Source: Gammaproteobacteria bacterium
GTDB lineage: Bacteria > Pseudomonadota > Gammaproteobacteria > Pseudomonadales > Azotimanducaceae
Assembly: GCA_009841635.1 (NCBI GenBank)
Contig: VXLJ01000042.1
Coordinates: 124,001 to 188,000, forward strand
Length of the DNA stretch: 64,000 nt
Direction of reading: 5' to 3'
Numbering within the stretch: position 1 is the first letter of the stretch; each line of letters opens with the position of its first letter. Made by a program: the position numbers and the translations under genes. The notes beneath the pieces are model-generated. The model was not told where the DNA came from. It did not search any database and saw nothing but the letters and a program-made list of their open reading frames with translations. Below, piece after piece: positions 45,757 to 56,114 of the stretch.

Positions 45757-46435
45757 TGAGTCGCGTGAGGGTTCTTGCGAATGACCTTGGCGTCGCGTCT
45801 TTCGCTTCAATCACATGGTCATCACCGAATTTAAGGACATGCGAAGCAATGCGATGACTTGGTACAACCAGTGTCTTGCGCTCGGCATTAAATGATTGGG
45901 ATGTTTCGCAAAGGCGGTGGTATGCATCGAATGCCGAGATACTGCTGAGCTCTATGGCATCGCAAAGTTTTGCCACATGCGGCAAACATCGTGTGACGCG
46001 GCGGCGATACACACAGCATTCCATGACGGTGAAACCTAGATTCCGCAGGCGTCTTGGCAGAAAGTCACGCCCGCCTTCACCGCAAAGCACGGCGATCGAA
46101 GCACCCGGTTGCAATGCGCTTTGGATGTTTGCCAATAATCCTTCCGAACTCGCAAGTCGGGGTATTTCACTTGCGATTGCCCGTTCGGCCAAAGTTCGTC
46201 GGGTTGCCTCGCCAATGGCAAACGACCGTTTCGCGCAAAGTTGGTCCAATGGCGCACATCGAACGGCATGTTGCGATAGATACACGGCCAAATCAACGGA
46301 AACTTTCGGCAATTGAACGGGCGTTTGCTGTATTTCAATGAGTGGTGAGATACTGCACGAAATGCTGTGCATGCGCAAATAGCGCGCGAACCTCGACGCA
46401 CCTGGTTCCGTACGCGTAATCCATACTCTATTCAT
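45743..46435 (-). CDS. hemD: Uroporphyrinogen-III synthase
   Basis: The 230-residue protein starts VWITRTEPGASRFARYLRMH, as HemD proteins do, and has ASIAVLCGEGGRDFLPRRLR and VYRRR in the hinge, where the family shows little conservation. It cyclises hydroxymethylbilane with inversion of ring D. Overlap with hemC by ATGA and position in the hemCDXY order make the assignment firm. Slightly shorter than most (about 250 residues). Confidence 0.88.
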   Translation of the reverse strand: MNRVWITRTEPGASRFARYLRMHSISCSISPLIEIQQTPVQLPKVSVDLAVYLSQHAVRCAPLDQLCAKRSFAIGEATRRTLAERAIASEIPRLASSEGLLANIQSALQPGASIAVLCGEGGRDFLPRRLRNLGFTVMECCVYRRRVTRCLPHVAKLCDAIELSSISAFDAYHRLCETSQSFNAERKTLVVPSHRIASHVLKFGDDHVIEAKDATPRSFARTLTRLNAHA

Positions 46436-47370
46436 GCTTGCCCAAGCAGATCTTTCGCGCCGAGCCTAAGGAGACGGGCAGCTATGGTTTCCGCAGCTTC
46501 GAGCGCATCCTTGCCTTCTGTACGAGCAGCTATCGCATGTTCACCGGAAGCAGTGAGCACAATCGCATTCAATACGAACGCACCGTTCAAGTATTCACAA
46601 TGCGCGCCAAACGCTGCAGCGCAATCAGCCCCAATGCGCGCGGCGACCAATCGCTCAGCTTCGACAGCTCGCTCCACCCATTCAACCTGCTGACCCACTA
46701 AAAGCTCAACAATAGGGTCTCGCTCGCGCATGAACTCGACCGCTAACACCCCCTGCCCCACCGCGGGAATGAACAGATCTCGAGGCAAACGCATTTGAAT
46801 TCGCGAAGCAAGCTCGAGTCTCTCTAAACCCGCGGCCGCAAGAATCAAGCCATCCACCGTCCCATCATCAAGTTTGCGCAAGCGTGTTTGAACATTGCCG
46901 CGAACCGCGACCGTATGCGATCGATTGAATAAATGGCGAAACAATGCGGCGCGACGCGTGCTAGAAGTGCCAAACTTCGCTTCATTAGGCATGTCGTGCA
47001 AACTATGAGCACATACAAGCGCGTCTTCTACAGAACCGCGGGTTCCAATGCTCTGAACCGCGAACTCTCTACCGAGGTGAATGGGCACGTCCTTCATGCT
47101 GTGCACCGCAATGTCCGCTTGCCCTTCTACAAGCGCAGCTTCGAGCTCCTTTAGAAAGACGCCTTTGCCACCTTGATCACGAATCGGCTGATTCTGTGCG
47201 ATATCGCCAGTGGTTGTCATCGGCACCAGCTCGCAAGCTAGCTCCGCTTGCTGCGACTCAAGCAGCTGCTTCACGTGTTCTGCCTGCCAAACCGCCAATG
47301 GACTGCTTCGCGTCGCGATGCGAATGATTTGTTGAGCCAAGCGCAAGTACAGGAAGTTAAACCGTGCCAA
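46432..47370 (-). CDS. hemC: Porphobilinogen deaminase (hydroxymethylbilane synthase)
   Basis: The protein of up to 312 residues joins four porphobilinogen molecules. Diagnostic stretches are RIATRSSPLAVWQAEHVK, GGKGVFLKELEAAL, ADIAVHSMKDVP, VRGNVQTRLRKLDDG and AVGQGVLAVEF. The Cys that carries the dipyrromethane cofactor lies near residue 249 in IGADCAAAFG. The start is uncertain: the frame opens with TTG at 47370, but a TTG at 47340 would give the N-terminus seen in most homologues; neither has a clear ribosome site. First gene of the hem operon and divergent from argH. Confidence 0.94.
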   Translation of the reverse strand: MARFNFLYLRLAQQIIRIATRSSPLAVWQAEHVKQLLESQQAELACELVPMTTTGDIAQNQPIRDQGGKGVFLKELEAALVEGQADIAVHSMKDVPIHLGREFAVQSIGTRGSVEDALVCAHSLHDMPNEAKFGTSSTRRAALFRHLFNRSHTVAVRGNVQTRLRKLDDGTVDGLILAAAGLERLELASRIQMRLPRDLFIPAVGQGVLAVEFMRERDPIVELLVGQQVEWVERAVEAERLVAARIGADCAAAFGAHCEYLNGAFVLNAIVLTASGEHAIAARTEGKDALEAAETIAARLLRLGAKDLLGQA

Positions 47371-47530
47371 TTCAAAGATCGGCGTAGCTAAATTATTTAA
47401 GGCGTAGTGCCCACACCTAACTCAATACCTCATTTCGAAGCTTGAGAAACAACTCAATATGTCACAATCACGTCCTACGACTCTACACTTACGCCGCTAA
47501 AAACCTAGCGAATCGACGTCGCTCAGAACC

Positions 47531-48913
47531 ATGAACACGAAGAAGCCCTGGGGCGGCCGATTTACCGGCACCACTGATGAGTTTGTCGAATCTTTCACCG
47601 CATCGGTGCAATTCGATGCAAGGCTTGGCGAAATCGACGCAAGATGTTCGCAAGCGCATGCGAAAACTCTTCTTCACGCAGAAATCCTGAATCAAGCTGA
47701 ATACGATGCCATTGTTACCGGGCTGAATCAGATCATCGTCGATATTCAAGCAGATCGCTTTCCATGGGATCCTGCGTTAGAAGATGTTCACATGAACATC
47801 GAAGCGCGCCTCACCCAAATGATTGGTGAGCCAGGCAGGAAATTACATACCGCACGTTCACGCAACGACCAGGTTGCGAGCGCGTTCAGAGTGTATTTGT
47901 TAGAGCATGGCGACGCATTGCAACGAGCACTAGTCACCTTGCAAAAAGCGCTGTTGGCCCAAGCCGAGGCGAATATAGATACCATCATGCCTGGATTTAC
48001 CCATCTTCAGAACGCACAGCCGATAACGTTCGGACACCATCTCATGGCCTGGTTTGAGATGGTTGAGCGTGATGTGTCGAGACTCAAAGACTGGCAGCAC
48101 CGCACTAATGTGTCACCAATGGGCAGCGCTGCTCTAGCTGGCACCAGTTTTCCGATAGACCGACAGATATTCAAGGACGCCATGAAGTTCCGCGAGATTT
48201 CTCGCAACTCACTCGACAGCGTTAGCGACAGAGATTTCGTGATTGAACTAGCATCGATTCTCAGTCTGATCATGGTGCATTTGTCGCGCTGGTGCGAGGA
48301 AGTGATACTGTGGATTTCACCTGCGTTCAAGTTCGTAGACCTGCCAGATGAGCTATGCACAGGTTCGAGCATCATGCCGCAAAAGAAGAATCCGGACGTC
48401 GCTGAACTGGTGCGTGGGAAAAGCGGTCGCGTTCTAGGGCATTTGCAGAGTTTGCTTCTACTCATGAAGGGGCAGCCACTCGCTTACAACCGTGACAATC
48501 AAGAAGACAAAGAAGCGGTCTTCGACGCGCTCGACACGACGGCGCAATGTGTGGCAGCGATGCAGCTTTTGATTGAAGGACTCGAGCCTAACCGTGAGAA
48601 GATGCTGGAACTAGCAGCACAAGGACATCCCACAGCGACAGATATGGCCGACTGGTTGGTTAGGCACGACGTGCCTTTCAGGACCGCTCACGAAAGCTGT
48701 GGCAACGCCGTCGCACTAGCAGATTCACGCGGTATTGAGCTTCACGATTTGAAGCTCGCTGAACTCCAAGAAATTAACCCAGCTTTTGACGAATCTATCT
48801 ATGAATGTCTGACGTTGGACGGATCGGTGCGCTCCCGTAGACATCCGGGCGGTACGGCCCCGGAAGCAGTAAAACAAGCGATAGCGCAGGCCAAGCTGCG
48901 GCTGTCCCAGTGA
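47531..48913 (+). CDS. argH: Argininosuccinate lyase
   Basis: The 460-residue enzyme is full length. It starts KKPWGGRFTG and shows VHMNIEARL, the HTARSRNDQ loop, MPGFTHLQNAQPITFGHH with the catalytic His region, and the superfamily signature GSSIMPQKKNPD near residue 277. It splits argininosuccinate into arginine and fumarate in the last step of arginine synthesis. This is the housekeeping copy; a second lyase domain of the same superfamily is fused to a peptidase at 59216-61837. Confidence 0.97.
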   Translation: MNTKKPWGGRFTGTTDEFVESFTASVQFDARLGEIDARCSQAHAKTLLHAEILNQAEYDAIVTGLNQIIVDIQADRFPWDPALEDVHMNIEARLTQMIGEPGRKLHTARSRNDQVASAFRVYLLEHGDALQRALVTLQKALLAQAEANIDTIMPGFTHLQNAQPITFGHHLMAWFEMVERDVSRLKDWQHRTNVSPMGSAALAGTSFPIDRQIFKDAMKFREISRNSLDSVSDRDFVIELASILSLIMVHLSRWCEEVILWISPAFKFVDLPDELCTGSSIMPQKKNPDVAELVRGKSGRVLGHLQSLLLLMKGQPLAYNRDNQEDKEAVFDALDTTAQCVAAMQLLIEGLEPNREKMLELAAQGHPTATDMADWLVRHDVPFRTAHESCGNAVALADSRGIELHDLKLAELQEINPAFDESIYECLTLDGSVRSRRHPGGTAPEAVKQAIAQAKLRLSQ

Positions 48914-48983
48914 CTGCGCACTAGCTTTCTTTGCGGTTATTGGGTGAGTTTTTAGGCGACCCGAACCAATGAATCGATCGCCT

Positions 48984-50541
<1,558 letters not shown>

Positions 50542-50609
50542 CTAACCCCTTTCATTAGCAGTGTGCTTCGGCTATGTTAGACAACAAGGTAGCGTTGTGA
50601 AAGAAGCCA

Positions 50610-51725
50610 TCACGTATTTGCCGCAAACCTTGCTGGCGACAACTCGTCCCTAGATACTAGATCCAAATTGGCGAGTTGGTTGTCCTTCAATATGCTCGCT
50701 GCGATCTTCGCATAGGCAGGCGCGGTTTGAATGCCGAATCCGCCCAAAGCGGCTAGCCAAAAAAACTGATCATCAGCTCGATCGAATCCAATGACGGGCT
50801 GCGCATCGGCCGCGAACGTCCGCAACCCTGCCCACGTACTCACCGGTCGCTGGATATTCAATGTCGTACACTCATTTAGCGTTTCCAGCACCACCGCCAC
50901 ATCGATGTCTTCAGGTTGTGCGTCACATGGCGCAGAATCAGTCGCGTCAGCAGGTGAAACCATGAGATTAGCGCCTTCAGGTTTGAAATAGATGCCACCC
51001 GATGCGCGATAGCACATAGGATGTTCGCTGCAATCTACCGCCGGCTCGACGATAACCCCCGTGCGTCGACGTGGCTGCAAGCCAAGTCGTGGGATGCCAG
51101 CCAATGTAGCGACATCATCTGCCCACGCACCTGCAGCATTAATGAGCATGTCCGCTTCGATACTCTCATCGTCCTGGAACACGACTTGCCAAGCCGATGG
51201 TAATCGTTCGATCTGAATTACCCGCTTCGACCCAACCAGCTTGCCGTTTCGAGCGTTCAACAAACCTCGAAACCCCTGAACGATGGCGTCCACATGAAGT
51301 CGCAATGACCGCGTATCCACCGAACCTACAACGAATTGCTCGCTCAGTAGTGGCGCATGGGCGCGAAGCTCACCAACATCAAGCAAGCGAAGCCACGGAC
51401 ACCGATCAATCCAATCGGCAACGAAAGATTCAACTAAGTCGCGATTCTCGGCTGTATCGAACGCGATGTGGACGATTTCTTCAGCTAATTGACCAAATCC
51501 TGTTGGCGGATTGCGGTAAAACGGCTCCGCCATGCTTGTTAAGCGATGAACGAGGTCGTTTTCAAAGGCAAGATGCAGAACTGCTGCTGAACGCCCGGTG
51601 CTGTGATAGCTAGGTTGAAATTCCTGCTCAACTACGACAACGTCATAACTATCAGCCAATTGCGCGGCAACCGAAATCCCAGCAATCCCGCCACCTATGA
51701 CGACCACTCTTGTAGCACTAGCCAT
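50610..51725 (-). CDS. FAD-dependent D-amino acid dehydrogenase, DauA-like
   Basis: This 371-residue DAO-family flavoprotein has the dinucleotide motif VVIGGGIAGISVAAQLA. From memory it closely follows the D-arginine dehydrogenase DauA of Pseudomonas aeruginosa in HSTGRSAAVLH, in LGLQPRRRTGVIVEP, in STWAGLRTFAADAQPVIGF and in FFWLAALGGFGIQTAPAYAK. D-amino acid or imino-acid oxidation is therefore likely; strict D-arginine use is inference. No DauB or DauR gene is adjacent. Monocistronic by spacing. Confidence 0.82.
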   Translation of the reverse strand: MASATRVVVIGGGIAGISVAAQLADSYDVVVVEQEFQPSYHSTGRSAAVLHLAFENDLVHRLTSMAEPFYRNPPTGFGQLAEEIVHIAFDTAENRDLVESFVADWIDRCPWLRLLDVGELRAHAPLLSEQFVVGSVDTRSLRLHVDAIVQGFRGLLNARNGKLVGSKRVIQIERLPSAWQVVFQDDESIEADMLINAAGAWADDVATLAGIPRLGLQPRRRTGVIVEPAVDCSEHPMCYRASGGIYFKPEGANLMVSPADATDSAPCDAQPEDIDVAVVLETLNECTTLNIQRPVSTWAGLRTFAADAQPVIGFDRADDQFFWLAALGGFGIQTAPAYAKIAASILKDNQLANLDLVSRDELSPARFAANT

Positions 51726-51895
51726 GGATGGTTTCAGGTAAATACTTTGAAATGACGGGTTAGGTTCGCACGAATAATCGCATACACGACGTATTTAGAG
51801 CTAATTGAATATGGTAAGTTCAAGGTTAGTCAAGCGCTAGGCAAACGTACCCATGCATGAGAGTTCGTCGCGCAAACACTTGCACGTTTTGTCAT

Positions 51896-54547
51896 TTACA
51901 ACAAGACTTTGCCTGTTTCGCCGACAATCGTGATCGTTTGGCCATCCTGAATTAGTTCAGTGGCATTCTTGACCCCTAGCACGGCCGGAATGCCAAATTC
52001 TCGAGAGACTATGGATCCGTGCGCGAGTATGCCGCCAATGTCAGTAACCAGCCCGATCACATGCGGAAATAGCACTGTCCACGCAGGCGTCGTCATTGGA
52101 CAAACGAGAATGGTGCCTGGTCGGAATGCAGCAAACTCCTCGACAGCGCGAATGACGCAGGCTTCACCAGTGACTCGTCCTGGGCTGACTGGCGAACCTT
52201 GAAGACCATCGCCGAATTCCTCGTCACTTGTTTTATCCTGCAGCGGCGACCACGGGGGCGGACCAGGGATCAGAAAAGGCGGCGTTAGTTTTTTGCGTCG
52301 ATTTCTCAGCTTGCGCCGATCATTTGCCAACGCAGCGAGTTCGGGGAGCGCGGCACCATCTGGGTAATGTGCTTGTCGATGCGTCGCCGGTAATCGATCA
52401 ATCGCAATCACGCTACGGATCGCACGGCCAAGTTCTTCCGTCGTCAGATAGAACACATCATTGGGTTTAGCTAACGAACCGCAGTCGGTGAGTCGTTGAC
52501 CCAGTTCCAATGCGAGCGGTCGCAATACTGTCCAAGCTCGGCCTAAATGAAACATGGCCGCTTCTCGATAGGGGTAATACCGACGAGCGATCCAAAGTCG
52601 CCACCAAAATCTCAGTTTGAGTTTGCCACGGAAGCAGCGCGAAGCACGTCTTTGCAAATGGCGCTGATTCTGAATAAGGCGTTCGCGTTTGATTTGCGGA
52701 TTGAGAGATGGATCGCACAGATAACCGTGAAGACTGCGAAGCGTGTTCAAACGATCTTCACACTCCGTTGGCTCGACAAAGTCCATCGAACGTAATTGAT
52801 GCCCGAATTGGTCAAAGTAGCTGTCGATGTTGTCTTTTATAGGTTTGACTGCTGGATCTGCATCCAGGAGCTCGAGCACAGATTGCGGTGGGTGTTTCGC
52901 CAGTCTATCTAAAAGCGCCGGTACTCCCCGTATCCGTTCCGCAATGTGAAATAGCGCAACTTGACTTTCGAATGCAGGTGATTTAAGTCCACTTAAAAAC
53001 TGACCGCTGCTGTACTGAGCAGCGCTATGTGCTTGTAGAAAGTTCTGCAATTGCGCTTCTGTGCCACGGCTCATTGCAAACACATGCCAAACGCCGCCGT
53101 TGAACCAGTATGAAGCGTCAGCTTGCGACAACACGCGGATGCCTTTCCATAGTTGCTCGAGCGTAGCGGTTGTGGGGTTTAGCTGCTGCCAATACTGGAT
53201 AACTTTCATATAACGAGGCAATGCAATAAATCGCCACTTCAGCGTCGAAGCAAGGTAGGCTTGAAGTTTTGCTTGGTATCGAGCCCATATCGATGGACGT
53301 TTCGGGGACTTCGGATCAACCGTGCCAGTTCTAGGCGGTTCCCCTACTTGACGATACGCAAACCCATTAACCGTTGTGGTTAAGCAAAAACTAGCTGGCT
53401 GTTGCGTGTCCTCGAAATCGTGATTGCCGCGACGCGTCAAATTGCGTCCCCATGCTTGCTGCAATGAACGACGCATGTGCAGATCTTCGAATAGCGTGCT
53501 CACAGGTTCAGGCACATGCTCAACCCATTGAGTACGTTGTAAATACGCACCAGGCTCCGGTGACTGCCATCGTACATTTACAAGTGGTTCAGCGGGCAAA
53601 CGTGTGATTGCGCGTGATTGCAGAAGCCAGAGTTCACCATCGCTAAGGGCCCACTCTACGTCCTGCGGAACACCATTGAACGACGCCTCAATAGCTAACG
53701 CCTGGCGACCGATTGCCACGCATTGCGCCGAGGAGAGGCTAGTCCGACCAACGGATTCTTCACTTGCATTGCGATCGGATTCAGCCGCTGATCCAAGTGG
53801 CGTGGCAAGATTCTGTTGGCTAGCGAGACGAGAGGACGTGATCGCAAGTGTCGCTCGGTCAAGCCGGAATTCGTCTGGTGTTATCGAGCCGTCGACCAAC
53901 GAATCGCCCATGCCTAGGTTTGCATTGATCACAAGCTCGCCTCTTGCACCCGACACAGGGTTCGCCGTGAATGCAACGCCGGCGACATCCGCGGAAACAA
54001 GGTGTTGAACAACGACGGCCATCGCGACAGCATCGTTTGTCATACCGATCTGGAATCGATAACTTAGAGCTCGCTCTGACCACAGCGATACCCAGCAGTT
54101 CTTCACGGCAAATAGCAGACTATCAAAATCATCGATACTTAGGTGAGTTTCGTGCTGGCCAGCGAACGACTGGCTTGGCTGGTCTTCGGAGATTGCCGAT
54201 GATCGAACTGCCAGCATGCGCTCTTGGCCACCCAAGTCTCGATAAACGCCGTCTATTGTTTCGATAAGTTTGTCGCTCATTTGGCATGCTTCGAACAGTG
54301 CGTTTACGCGCTCTGCCGCGCCGTTGAACTGAAGCTGTCCCGCCTCAATATCGGGCATGGCGGCTGCCAACAATTTCTGCTTTATGCCGTGGTGATGGAC
54401 AAACAAGCGATATGCGTTAGTTGTCAGTATTCGGCTTTGCGGGACGCGATAACCCGCGGCATGCAACCGAGCGAGGGCCTGGCCTTTACCACCCGCAGCT
54501 TCCACCGTGGCTGATCGCGCAAGCGGCAGAACCAAGTCTTCAGTCAT
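51896..54547 (-). CDS. PEP-synthase/rifampin-phosphotransferase-like three-domain enzyme
   Basis: The 883-residue protein has an N-terminal PEP/pyruvate-binding ATP-grasp domain (GGKGQALARLHAAGYRVPQS, AVRSSAISEDQPSQSFAGQH, VAGVAFTANPVSGARGELVI, QDVEWALSDGELWLLQSR). A middle domain of about 450 residues without recognised motifs follows, then a C-terminal swivelling phospho-His domain with GGILAHGSIVSREFGIPAV, His843 being the expected phosphate carrier. This order equals that of rifampin phosphotransferase and related dikinase-like enzymes. The family moves the beta-phosphate of ATP through the His to a substrate bound in the middle domain, which is unlike that of true PEP synthase. The acceptor is unknown; resistance should not be assumed. 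Confidence 0.8.
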   Translation of the reverse strand: MTEDLVLPLARSATVEAAGGKGQALARLHAAGYRVPQSRILTTNAYRLFVHHHGIKQKLLAAAMPDIEAGQLQFNGAAERVNALFEACQMSDKLIETIDGVYRDLGGQERMLAVRSSAISEDQPSQSFAGQHETHLSIDDFDSLLFAVKNCWVSLWSERALSYRFQIGMTNDAVAMAVVVQHLVSADVAGVAFTANPVSGARGELVINANLGMGDSLVDGSITPDEFRLDRATLAITSSRLASQQNLATPLGSAAESDRNASEESVGRTSLSSAQCVAIGRQALAIEASFNGVPQDVEWALSDGELWLLQSRAITRLPAEPLVNVRWQSPEPGAYLQRTQWVEHVPEPVSTLFEDLHMRRSLQQAWGRNLTRRGNHDFEDTQQPASFCLTTTVNGFAYRQVGEPPRTGTVDPKSPKRPSIWARYQAKLQAYLASTLKWRFIALPRYMKVIQYWQQLNPTTATLEQLWKGIRVLSQADASYWFNGGVWHVFAMSRGTEAQLQNFLQAHSAAQYSSGQFLSGLKSPAFESQVALFHIAERIRGVPALLDRLAKHPPQSVLELLDADPAVKPIKDNIDSYFDQFGHQLRSMDFVEPTECEDRLNTLRSLHGYLCDPSLNPQIKRERLIQNQRHLQRRASRCFRGKLKLRFWWRLWIARRYYPYREAAMFHLGRAWTVLRPLALELGQRLTDCGSLAKPNDVFYLTTEELGRAIRSVIAIDRLPATHRQAHYPDGAALPELAALANDRRKLRNRRKKLTPPFLIPGPPPWSPLQDKTSDEEFGDGLQGSPVSPGRVTGEACVIRAVEEFAAFRPGTILVCPMTTPAWTVLFPHVIGLVTDIGGILAHGSIVSREFGIPAVLGVKNATELIQDGQTITIVGETGKVLL

Positions 54548-54813
54548 ATGCGTGTGTCAATGAATGATGAGCGATTGCTATATACCCTTTTACCGAAGGG
54601 TTTTTACGGACTAGTCGTCAGCTCATCACAGTTGGAGAAATCGTGCTACTAGATGCACAGTCGCAAACGTGCCTTGGCGTTATCAGCGACTGGATTGCCA
54701 CTAGGCTCTAATCACGATCAAATAACGTGAATCTAAGCTACCTATTTAAAATTTCCGACAAGGCGAAATCGAAGTCAACTGCGTCAATCGCTCCGAGCCT
54801 GGCTTCGAATAGC

Positions 54814-55470
54814 TCAACCTTGAACGATCTGTTCTACAAACGGCTTGATAGTTGCAATCATCTCTTCAAACACATCGTCCGTTCGTTGCCTTGTCCGTTT
54901 TAGCACCTTATAACCGTGATCTGCGGTGTCCAACCAATGCAACTGCGCGCCAATGCGCTTGACCACGCTTTCCATCAGGTCATGTTGCGCCATACCGTCG
55001 CGTGTTCCAGACAAGAACAGCATTGGTGCTTGAATTGCATCCATGTGCTCAGCACGAGCGATGCCAGGCTTAGTAGGCGTATGCAACGGAAACGAGCAAA
55101 AAATCAAGCCGGCTACATCCAAGTTGTGATCCACAACTGCATGTGATGCCATCCTACCGCCAAAACTGTGTCCGCCAACGAATAGCGGTCCAGTGAGTTT
55201 TTTTGCCGCTAATTGCAATGCAGCCTTGATTGCAAGCGTCGCAATAGGTTGTGAATCTGTGCGGTTCTTACCCGCTTCCATGTACGGAAAATTGAACCGT
55301 AACACCGATATATGCGCTTCGACACACTTCGCCGAAATGGCTTCCAATGTGGCGTGGTGCATCGGTGCGCCTGCGCCATGCGCAAGAACAAGCGATGCTA
55401 TCGCGTCAGGCGCTTTGTCTATGCGTGCGCTAACGTCATAGTCGTCGAATTTGAGTCGAAGATCAGGCAC
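54814..55470 (-). CDS. Small alpha/beta hydrolase (KANL3/Tex30-like)
   Basis: The 218-residue protein starts with GTG; its first base is the last base of the TAG stop of the ClpP-like gene. The nucleophile elbow is G-H-S-F-G-G (FVGGHSFGGRMASHAV), preceded by LVLAHGAGAPMHH with the oxyanion turn; a late DTADHGY holds the catalytic His. This form is that of the KANL3/Tex30 (dienelactone-hydrolase-like) group, common in proteobacteria, with unknown substrates. Likely translated together with the ClpP-like protein. Confidence 0.82.
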   Translation of the reverse strand: MPDLRLKFDDYDVSARIDKAPDAIASLVLAHGAGAPMHHATLEAISAKCVEAHISVLRFNFPYMEAGKNRTDSQPIATLAIKAALQLAAKKLTGPLFVGGHSFGGRMASHAVVDHNLDVAGLIFCSFPLHTPTKPGIARAEHMDAIQAPMLFLSGTRDGMAQHDLMESVVKRIGAQLHWLDTADHGYKVLKRTRQRTDDVFEEMIATIKPFVEQIVQG

Positions 55471-56087
55471 TATTTGCCGTTTGCAATGTCGTCGATCGAA
55501 TTGATGATCTGACCAACGAGACCATACTCGAGCGACTCTTCCGCGCTCATCCAGTAATCACGATCGGTGTCTTTTGCAACTCGTTCGAGCGGCTGGCCAG
55601 TACGATCGGCGATGATGTGATTGATGCGTTCTCGTGTCTTCACGATTTCTCGCGCATGGATTTCAATGTCCACCGCATCACCGCCAAAGCCGGCCGAAGG
55701 TTGGTGAATCAAGAATCTGGTATTTGGTAGACAAAGCCGATCCTCACGTTCCGCCGCAAGATAGATATGCGTCGCAATGCTCCCAACCCAGCCGGTACCG
55801 ATGATTCGGACTTTTGGCTTAATGAACTGAATCACGTCGAATACCGTGTCACCGGATTCGACGTGACCACCAGGCGAACCCAGAAAGAGCGTGATTGGCT
55901 CCTCGTTTTCATAGGCTAATGCCAATAAATCCTCGGCCGTGTTCTGCGCCGAGACGGCATCAATCTCACCAAAAAGAGCCACCGTTCGATTTTCAAAGAG
56001 AATCTTGAAAATATTGCTTGAAGAAGATCTGCGATCCTCGCTCGATTCAGCTTCTTCTTCTTGGCTTAAGCGATTGCGAATACTCAA
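55470..56087 (-). CDS. Atypical ClpP-like serine peptidase
   Basis: The 205-residue protein starts with TTG and has an acidic, Ser-rich N-terminal stretch. The ClpP fold features are present: oxyanion loop GSPGGHVESG (70-79), nucleophile Ser103, His128 in RFLIHQPSAGFGGDAVDIEI, and an Asp in TDRDYWMSAEESLEYGLVG. Around the serine it reads GWVGSIATH, where standard ClpP has G-x-A-A-S-M-G. No clpX, clpA or tig gene is near, so this is not the housekeeping locus. It may be a second ClpP paralogue with its own partner or an ATPase-independent peptidase. Confidence 0.8.
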   Translation of the reverse strand: MSIRNRLSQEEEAESSEDRRSSSSNIFKILFENRTVALFGEIDAVSAQNTAEDLLALAYENEEPITLFLGSPGGHVESGDTVFDVIQFIKPKVRIIGTGWVGSIATHIYLAAEREDRLCLPNTRFLIHQPSAGFGGDAVDIEIHAREIVKTRERINHIIADRTGQPLERVAKDTDRDYWMSAEESLEYGLVGQIINSIDDIANGK

Positions 56088-56114
56088 CGTAAGTCCTATT
56101 TCAAGAGTTGATGA

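Noticed and set aside
54584-54605. Small hairpin followed by five T on the plus strand
   Set aside because: The stem is only 6 bp and no plus-strand gene lies in front of it, so I do not call a terminator.
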